A DNA stretch of 9,373 nt from Candidatus Iainarchaeum sp. (GTDB lineage: Archaea > Micrarchaeota > Micrarchaeia > Anstonellales > Bilamarchaeaceae). The notes under the pieces are model-generated. The model saw only the letters and a program-made list of their open reading frames with translations. It was not told the DNA's origin and made no database searches. Location: the NCBI GenBank assembly GCA_028714395.1, contig JAQTMJ010000016.1, positions 1 through 9,373 of the forward strand, given 5' to 3'. Below, piece by piece: positions 5,469-9,373 of this stretch. Position numbers and translations under genes: made by a program. The number at the start of each line of letters is the position of its first letter. The stretch's first letter is position 1.

Positions 5469-6037
5469 CAGTCATCCCTTTCGTAATTCCTGCTTCGGGC
5501 CGTGACAGCTGTGACAGGGGGCGTATTGTGCAAAACCGCAGTCGTGTTCGCGGCAATGGTCGCATCCAGCTTCCCTATCTCGTAATAACCCAGCAGGCTG
5601 TCTGCATAGGCCGAGTGCGGCGCCGCATTGTACGCCGCGGTTCCGTTTCCTCCGCAGTATGGCACGAACGTATCCCCGCCCGGATGACCGGCATACGAGC
5701 TCAGATCCAGAACCATGTCGTTTATGTACATCCAGCAGTCGGTCCTGGTATTGTGTTTCGCTATTTCTGCCAGAGTAAGCGCAATCCCACCCCCATTCAC
5801 ACTACTGCCGGTTCCGTTGGCACCGTTGACAGGCGAATCCCTAATTGCACCAGCGTTGGTGGTTCCATTGGCAGCTAAACCTGTAATTGCCCCGGAGTTC
5901 GCACCAGTTCCATTGGCTCCAGGCAAACCTGTGGATAAGCCGGCTTTGGGATGCACCGCTAGGTCCTGCGGGTTGACCGTGCAACCCTGGAGCACCATCA
6001 GTGCAATCAGGGCCATAAGAATACCTCTGGAGCGCAT
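5468..6037 (-). CDS. Secreted lipoprotein with cytochrome b5-like haem domain, 189 residues
   Basis: The N terminus is a lipoprotein signal: basic start, hydrophobic core, and LQGC with Cys19 as the anchor. Residues about 35-86 form a flexible Gly/Asn/Thr/Ala-rich linker with several N-x-T sequons. Residues about 87-156 match the cytochrome b5 fold: LAEIAKHNTRTDCWMYI, VLDLSSYAGHPGG with axial His118 in HPGG, and the second axial candidate His141 in HSAYADSLLG, ending YYEIGKL. Cys101 and Cys128 could form a disulfide, which fits an extracytoplasmic site. The protein should sit outside the membrane on a tether and pass electrons to or from the membrane cytochrome encoded next, whose ATG overlaps this stop codon by one base. 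ATG 6037 is preferred: a TATA-like AAATTTAAAT lies about 25 bases upstream, implying a leaderless message. Confidence 0.88.
   Translation of the reverse strand: MRSRGILMALIALMVLQGCTVNPQDLAVHPKAGLSTGLPGANGTGANSGAITGLAANGTTNAGAIRDSPVNGANGTGSSVNGGGIALTLAEIAKHNTRTDCWMYINDMVLDLSSYAGHPGGDTFVPYCGGNGTAAYNAAPHSAYADSLLGYYEIGKLDATIAANTTAVLHNTPPVTAVTARSRNYERDD
5810..5917 (-). repeat. Imperfect tandem repeats in the lipoprotein linker
   Basis: Three near-copies of GGTTCCATTGGC (plus strand) start at 5810, 5861 and 5906, spaced 51 and 45 bases. They encode three degenerate units of about 16 residues built on ANGT. The repeats make the linker between the lipid anchor and the haem domain, and its length may vary between strains. 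Confidence 0.6.
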
Positions 6038-6058
6038 GCTTGGCTATGGCTTCACCCA

Positions 6059-6068
6059 TTTAAATTTT
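6059..6068 (-). promoter_or_regulatory. TATA-like box of the cytochrome operon
   Basis: On the minus strand AAATTTAAAT is centred about 25 bases before ATG 6037, where archaeal TATA boxes sit relative to the transcription start. The message would then be leaderless. On the plus strand the neighbouring AATTTATG at 6091-6098 lies about 22 bases before the cupin ATG at 6116, so the 78-base gap holds two divergent promoters. Confidence 0.5.
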
Positions 6069-6115
6069 TTGCCCCAAATTCAATTCAGCCAATTTATGCG
6101 TGCAAGTGGTCTGAA

Positions 6116-6574
6116 ATGCGCCCAAAGCAACATCCTGGATTTATTTCTGCGAAACCCCCAAGCCGCTTCAATCCACCTGCGTTGGCCGAGAAACTCTCCA
6201 AGGCTCCCCTGGACAAAAAAGTGGGCATACGGCACATCATACTCTATTCCGGGAAATCCTGGAGCTACCATCTTGCCGAAGTACGCTCATTGGTTAACCC
6301 GCACGTGCACTTCAAAGGAGATGAGATATACTATGTCATTGAGGGCTCGGGCAGGATGCACGTCGGATATGTTGCACAGGGCCAAAAGAACTATACAGCC
6401 AAATGGGAAGCTCCCCTGGAAGTAAAGGCCGGCGATGCGTTCATCATTCCGCCCGCATACGCGCATTCGCTCCAAAACACCGGCTCCATGCCGATAGTGA
6501 TAATATTCCGCTGCCCCCCGGGCCATCTTAGCGACAAGGACAGGTTCGCGGTAAAAAGCAAACCGGTTTACTGA
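6116..6574 (+). CDS. Cupin-domain protein, 152 residues
   Basis: A single-domain cupin (beta-barrel, metal-binding). Motif 1 is NPHVHFKGDEIYYVIEGSG with the metal ligands His63, His65 and Glu70; motif 2 is GDAFIIPPAYAHSLQNTG with His117. All four usual ligands are present, so a divalent metal is likely bound. The first 35 residues form a Pro/Lys-rich extension (KQHPGFISAKPPSRFNPP). Between the motifs there is a longer excursion with KNYTAKWEAPLEV. Cupins of this size include sugar-phosphate isomerases, epimerases, dioxygenases and sensors; the sequence does not separate these. No in-frame start lies upstream, and ATG 6116 follows a TATA-like AATTTATG by about 22 bases, so the message may be leaderless. 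It is divergent from the cytochrome pair and precedes the methyltransferase by 29 bases. Confidence 0.88.
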   Translation: MRPKQHPGFISAKPPSRFNPPALAEKLSKAPLDKKVGIRHIILYSGKSWSYHLAEVRSLVNPHVHFKGDEIYYVIEGSGRMHVGYVAQGQKNYTAKWEAPLEVKAGDAFIIPPAYAHSLQNTGSMPIVIIFRCPPGHLSDKDRFAVKSKPVY

Positions 6575-6582
6575 ATTTAAAC
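6574..6582 (+). promoter_or_regulatory. TATA-like box for the RNA methyltransferase gene
   Basis: AATTTAAAC begins at the stop codon of the cupin gene and is centred about 25 bases before ATG 6604. This fits leaderless transcription starting at or next to the ATG, and supports that ATG over a TTG at 6595. Confidence 0.5.
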
Positions 6583-6603
6583 CATTCGCAGCAATTGATA
6601 TGC

Positions 6604-7461
6604 ATGGATGAAAAACAGTTCCACGATTACCTATCCAGCTTTACGGATGCAGATAAAATGCTCTCTGCGCCAGTGCGCGACACCATTCGCATAAACACGC
6701 TCAAAATTTCAAAAGCCAGGTTTGCAGAAATTACGAAAATAAGCCTGGAGCCCACGTTCTACGAATACGGCCTTTACGCAGAAAGCGAGGCCCGCCTGGG
6801 CGCGACCTGGGAGTATTTCCTTGGCTACATGCACACCCAGTCCCTTTCATCCATGCTTCCCTCCCTCATTCTCAATCCGGCGCAAAGCGACCTGGTGCTC
6901 GACATAGCCGCTTCCCCGGGCTCCAAAACCTCCCATCTCGCGATGCTCATGCACAACAGGGGCGCAATACTCGCGAACGAAGTGAATTGGGAGCGCGGCT
7001 CCGCGTTGTTTTCCAACATCGCCCGCCTGGGCGTCCTGAACACGAAAGTGACAGTGCGCGATGGAACCAGGTTGGGCATAAACACCTATTTCACAAAAGC
7101 CCTGGTGGACGCCCCCTGCTCCTCCCTTTCCCAGCCCTATGCATACAAAAAGTTCACCTCCGACTTGGCATATGAGATGTCCAAGACCCAGAAAAAAATG
7201 CTCTTTTCAGCCTACGATTCACTTCAGGAAGGCGGCGAACTCGTTTATTCAACCTGCACCTACGCGAAAGAAGAGAACGAAGAGGTGGTAAAATTGCTCC
7301 TGGAAAAAAGGCCAGAAGCCACATTGATTGATCCGGGGATTGAGTTTCCTCACGATTCCGGGCTTTCCGAGTTTGGGAAGGAGTTCAGGAAAACCGCCAG
7401 AATTTATCCGCACCATTTCAGCAGCGAGGGTTTCTTCATGGCCAAGGTGAAAAAGGGATAG
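6604..7461 (+). CDS. NOL1/NOP2/Sun-family RNA cytosine-C5 methyltransferase, 285 residues
   Basis: A SAM-dependent RNA m5C methyltransferase acting on rRNA or tRNA. Visible motifs in order: VRDTIRINTLKI (N-terminal substrate-binding region), GYMHTQSLSSMLPSLIL, SAM motif I DIAASPGSKTSHLA (residues 100-113; most relatives have AAPGGKT), NEVNWERGSALFSNIARLGV, the motif IV pair ALVDAPCSS with Cys172, and motif VI YSTCTYAKEENEEVV with Cys218. Cys218 is the expected nucleophile and Cys172 the release cysteine, so it should be active. The C terminus ends with RIYPHHFSSEGFFMAKVKK, the usual last strand, and carries no RNA-binding domain. A PUA-like protein is encoded one base downstream and probably supplies it. 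ATG 6604 was chosen over the TTG at 6595 because of the TATA spacing. The exact target nucleotide cannot be read from the sequence. Confidence 0.93.
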   Translation: MDEKQFHDYLSSFTDADKMLSAPVRDTIRINTLKISKARFAEITKISLEPTFYEYGLYAESEARLGATWEYFLGYMHTQSLSSMLPSLILNPAQSDLVLDIAASPGSKTSHLAMLMHNRGAILANEVNWERGSALFSNIARLGVLNTKVTVRDGTRLGINTYFTKALVDAPCSSLSQPYAYKKFTSDLAYEMSKTQKKMLFSAYDSLQEGGELVYSTCTYAKEENEEVVKLLLEKRPEATLIDPGIEFPHDSGLSEFGKEFRKTARIYPHHFSSEGFFMAKVKKG

Positions 7462-7462
7462 C

Positions 7463-7909
7463 ATGAGCCACGTCACCACGTTCCGCGAATATTTGCTCAG
7501 GGAGTTCGGCATAGCGCTTCCCAGGGAAATCGTGCTCCAGGAGCAGGAGAACGTAATCCGGGTATTCTCCAAAACGCTCATGATGCTGAAGCCCGCTGGA
7601 TACATGGGATTCGTTGCAGGGAAAGTGGGCACAAACGGGATAGAAGCCAAGGGCGAGTTCATCCAGCTCTTCGGAAAGCATGCGACCAAAAACATCCTTG
7701 AATTGGATGAAATCCAGGCAAAAAGCTTCGTGGAAAATGAATTTGTTGAAATCAATTCAAGCGAGAGCGGATGGAAAATCGCGAAATTCCAGGCCCATGT
7801 GCTCGGAATCGGAAGGTTGAAAGATGGAAAGTTATACTCTGATTTCATAGGAAAAGGAAGGAAAAGGGTTGAAAATTCCCTGAACCCATCAAAAGCCCAA
7901 TCTATTTAA
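7463..7909 (+). CDS. PUA-like RNA-binding partner of the m5C methyltransferase, 148 residues
   Basis: The start follows the methyltransferase stop codon by one base, with GGTGA at 7446-7450 upstream. The sequence looks like the separate archaeal form of the PUA-like domain that many RsmF/NOP2-type enzymes carry fused to their C terminus. Residues about 34-57 hold FSKTLMMLKPAGYMGFVAGK, and residues 103-135 hold GWKIAKFQAHVLGIGRLKDG followed by LYSDFIGKGRKRV. The latter resembles the family's GxPLGxGxLxxGRLKNxLPKxxR ending. I infer that it binds RNA and directs the catalytic subunit. No enzymatic motif is seen. The stop codon (7907-7909) lies inside a TATA-like TATTTAAG that may serve the next gene. 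The main alternative is an unrelated small protein that happens to share the operon. Confidence 0.75.
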   Translation: MSHVTTFREYLLREFGIALPREIVLQEQENVIRVFSKTLMMLKPAGYMGFVAGKVGTNGIEAKGEFIQLFGKHATKNILELDEIQAKSFVENEFVEINSSESGWKIAKFQAHVLGIGRLKDGKLYSDFIGKGRKRVENSLNPSKAQSI

Positions 7910-7937
7910 GCCCTGCAAACTCAATCGGATTGGTGAT
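7903..7937 (+). promoter_or_regulatory. TATA-like box and ribosome binding site of the Cys-rich lipoprotein gene
   Basis: TATTTAAG overlaps the stop codon of the PUA-like gene and is centred about 34 bases before ATG 7941. GGTGAT at 7932-7937 precedes that ATG by three bases. With usual TATA spacing the transcript would begin near 7932, so the binding site would sit at the very 5' end of the message. Confidence 0.45.
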
Positions 7938-7940
7938 GGA

Positions 7941-8438
7941 ATGAAAAAGACGCTCGCATTCGCATTTTTATCTGTTTTGCTGCTGGTGGGCTGCATAGGT
8001 CAACCAGCCAAGTCAAATGAAGAGCTGGCGCTTGAGAAGGCGCAGAATTTCGTAATTAACGACGAGACATACGCCTTTGACGGCATGGCAGGAACCCTGA
8101 ACCACACCAACACCACAGTACTCAAATGCCCGAATTGCTGGGCATTCACATTCACTTTCGTGTCCAGCAGCGGAGGCTATGGAAATCGGACCGGCCAGCA
8201 GGTCCTCACAGTCCTCACGCCGCATACCGCAGTAATTGAGATAACCGACGGAAACATAACCCATGCCTATCTTGACAAGAAGTGGAACATGCTCACCGAA
8301 ACCATGCTTTCCAAACCACTCGCTGCGGAAGGCGAGTTCTGCGGCGGAATAGCTGCATTCCAGTGCGAATCCGGCCTCACCTGCAACCTCAGCGGCTCCT
8401 ATCCGGATGCAGGCGGAACTTGCATAGAAAGTCCGTAA
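7941..8438 (+). CDS. Cys-rich lipoprotein of unknown function, 165 residues
   Basis: A clear lipoprotein signal (MKKTLAFAFLSVLLLVGC, anchor Cys18) places the mature protein outside the membrane. Residues about 27-118 resemble a conserved archaeal and bacterial domain without known function: ALEKAQNFVINDETYAFDG, then KCPNCWAFTFTFVSS with a CxxC pair (Cys63, Cys66), GGYGNRTGQ, VLTPHTAVIEITDGNITHAYLD and KKWNML. The C-terminal segment, GEFCGGIAAFQCESGLTC then YPDAGGTC, has four Cys and matches a small disulfide-rich module that often ends secreted proteins (CGG...QCPxGLxC...PDAxGxC). Five N-x-S/T sequons suggest glycosylation. It seems transcribed from its own promoter. A substrate- or metal-binding or protease-inhibitor-like role is possible but not shown. 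Confidence 0.85.
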   Translation: MKKTLAFAFLSVLLLVGCIGQPAKSNEELALEKAQNFVINDETYAFDGMAGTLNHTNTTVLKCPNCWAFTFTFVSSSGGYGNRTGQQVLTVLTPHTAVIEITDGNITHAYLDKKWNMLTETMLSKPLAAEGEFCGGIAAFQCESGLTCNLSGSYPDAGGTCIESP

Positions 8439-8453
8439 AGAGCCGATTCCCTC

Positions 8454-8468
8454 TCTTTTAAAATTTTT
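8454..8468 (+). promoter_or_regulatory. TATA-like box and T-tract before the aminopeptidase gene
   Basis: CTTTTAAAATTTTT sits 16 bases after the lipoprotein stop codon and about 33 bases before ATG 8493. The central TTTTAAAA can act as the TATA box for the aminopeptidase, with transcription beginning near 8485, while the T runs could end the preceding transcript. Confidence 0.45.
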
Positions 8469-8492
8469 CACGCGCAATTATCCTTGGTTTAT

Positions 8493-9373
8493 ATGCTTTC
8501 TGAACAGGACAGGGCGGATTTCATCCAGGCAGGCAGGATAGCCGCCAAGGTGCGCGAAGAGTCCAGGAGCCTCATTATGGTAGACGAATCCCTGCTGGAC
8601 ATAGCCGAGACTATGGAGCAGATGATAAAGGGCGAGGGAGCGAAGTGCGCATTCCCCGTAAACATATCCATCAACGACCGCGCGGCTCACTTCACCCCGG
8701 AAACCAACTGCGAGCTGCTCCTCACTGAGAATGACGTAGTAAAGGTGGATTTGGGCGCCATGCTCAACGATGCGCTTTCCGACACCGCATACACCGTGGA
8801 CCTTTCCGGCAAGCAAACCGCTTTGGTGCAGGCGAGCCAGAGGGCGCTCGAGGAAGCCATAAAATTAATGACCCCAGGAACCAAAATCTCGGAAATTTCC
8901 GCCACCATAGAGGACACCATAAAATCATTCGGCTTCCTCCCGGTTTCCAATCTCACCGGCCACATGATAAAAAAAGGCCTTCTCCATGCCGGAATAGACA
9001 TACCCAACGTGCGCAATTCCAACCATTACGTGCTGAAGGAAGACGACATATTCGCGCTGGAGCCGTTCGCCAGCGCGGGCAGCGGCTTCGTGCAGGACAC
9101 CGACCAGGTGGAAATTTTTTCCCTGCTGAACCCGAAGCCGCTCAGGCTCCCCCAGGCACGCAAAATCCAGGAATACATCATGAGGGAGCGCATGCTCCTG
9201 CCCTTTGCGCAGAAATGGCTGGATTCCGCAGGGTTTTCCAGGCTCATGGTTGGCACTGCACTCAGGGACATGATAGCCCAGCGCATCCTCATCTCTTATC
9301 CAGTGCTCAAAGACTCGGGAGATGGGCTGATAAGCCAGTTTGAGCACACCATACTCGTATCAGAAACCCCGGT
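8493..9373 (+). CDS. map: Methionine aminopeptidase, type II, 3' partial
   Basis: Removes the initiator Met from nascent proteins, using two divalent metal ions. 293 residues are visible and the frame is still open at the window edge; the Pyrococcus furiosus enzyme has about 295, so only the last few are missing. Metal ligands are all present and in step with that enzyme: Asp86 (VKVDLGAM), Asp97 (ALSDTAYTV), His157 (NLTGHMI), Glu190 (FALEPFA) and Glu284 (SQFEHTILV). His66 lies in FPVNISINDRAAHFTPETN. The type II insertion with a helical bundle (about 217-275) follows VEIFSLLNPKPL. Small deviations are TGHM rather than TGHG, and KVDLGAMLNDALSD in place of the usual DxGxHIDG. ATG 8493 starts MLSEQDRADFIQAGRIA, the usual N terminus, so this start is secure. 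Confidence 0.95.
   Translation, partial: MLSEQDRADFIQAGRIAAKVREESRSLIMVDESLLDIAETMEQMIKGEGAKCAFPVNISINDRAAHFTPETNCELLLTENDVVKVDLGAMLNDALSDTAYTVDLSGKQTALVQASQRALEEAIKLMTPGTKISEISATIEDTIKSFGFLPVSNLTGHMIKKGLLHAGIDIPNVRNSNHYVLKEDDIFALEPFASAGSGFVQDTDQVEIFSLLNPKPLRLPQARKIQEYIMRERMLLPFAQKWLDSAGFSRLMVGTALRDMIAQRILISYPVLKDSGDGLISQFEHTILVSETP

Noticed and set aside
5810..5917. CRISPR-like or mobile-element repeat
   Set aside because: The copies are few, degenerate, in frame and code for a linker, so they are protein-level tandem repeats.

Overview
The window is archaeal. The evidence is a RadA recombinase carrying an intein, an archaeal-type (class II) methionine aminopeptidase, TATA-like boxes (TTTAAA and variants) about 25 to 35 bases before several start codons, GGTGA-type ribosome binding sites in some places, and a tRNA gene interrupted by bulge-helix-bulge introns. 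Base composition is moderate to fairly high in G+C. Genes are small and tightly packed with 0 to 10 base gaps or overlaps. The divergent NAD kinase, the non-canonical tRNA intron and the small lipoproteins would fit a DPANN-type archaeon (for example Micrarchaeota or Diapherotrites), but that placement is a low-confidence inference.

Layout. 1-2424 (+): radA, cut at its 5' end by the window edge, with a 508-codon LAGLIDADG intein (298-1821) inside the Walker A loop. 2473-4478 (-): a compact run of four genes, transcribed as a 149-residue helical unknown, a LAGLIDADG-fold protein whose two catalytic positions are lost, a NAD kinase, and an 83-residue unknown; it converges on radA. 4543-4815 (+): a three-exon tRNA-Ile(UAU) gene with a 39-nt intron at 37/38 and a 159-nt, highly structured intron in the T loop at 59/60. 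4830-6037 (-): a secreted cytochrome-b5-like lipoprotein followed, with a 1-nt overlap, by a six-helix ferric-reductase/YedZ-like membrane cytochrome. 6116-6574 (+): a cupin. 6604-7909 (+): a NOL1/NOP2/Sun-family RNA m5C methyltransferase followed at once by a separate PUA-like RNA-binding protein. 7941-8438 (+): a Cys-rich lipoprotein. 8493 to the end (+): methionine aminopeptidase, lacking only its last residues.

How the parts may work together. The lipoprotein cytochrome and the membrane cytochrome look like one electron-transfer module across the membrane. The methyltransferase and PUA-like protein look like a catalytic subunit and an RNA-binding subunit of one enzyme. The tRNA-Ile(UAU) reads AUA, which is the most used isoleucine codon in the one gene counted (14 of 24 in the methionine aminopeptidase), so its two-intron processing is probably needed for most translation. 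The most unusual items are the two-intron tRNA, the domesticated LAGLIDADG protein in the nadK gene cluster, and the cytochrome pair.
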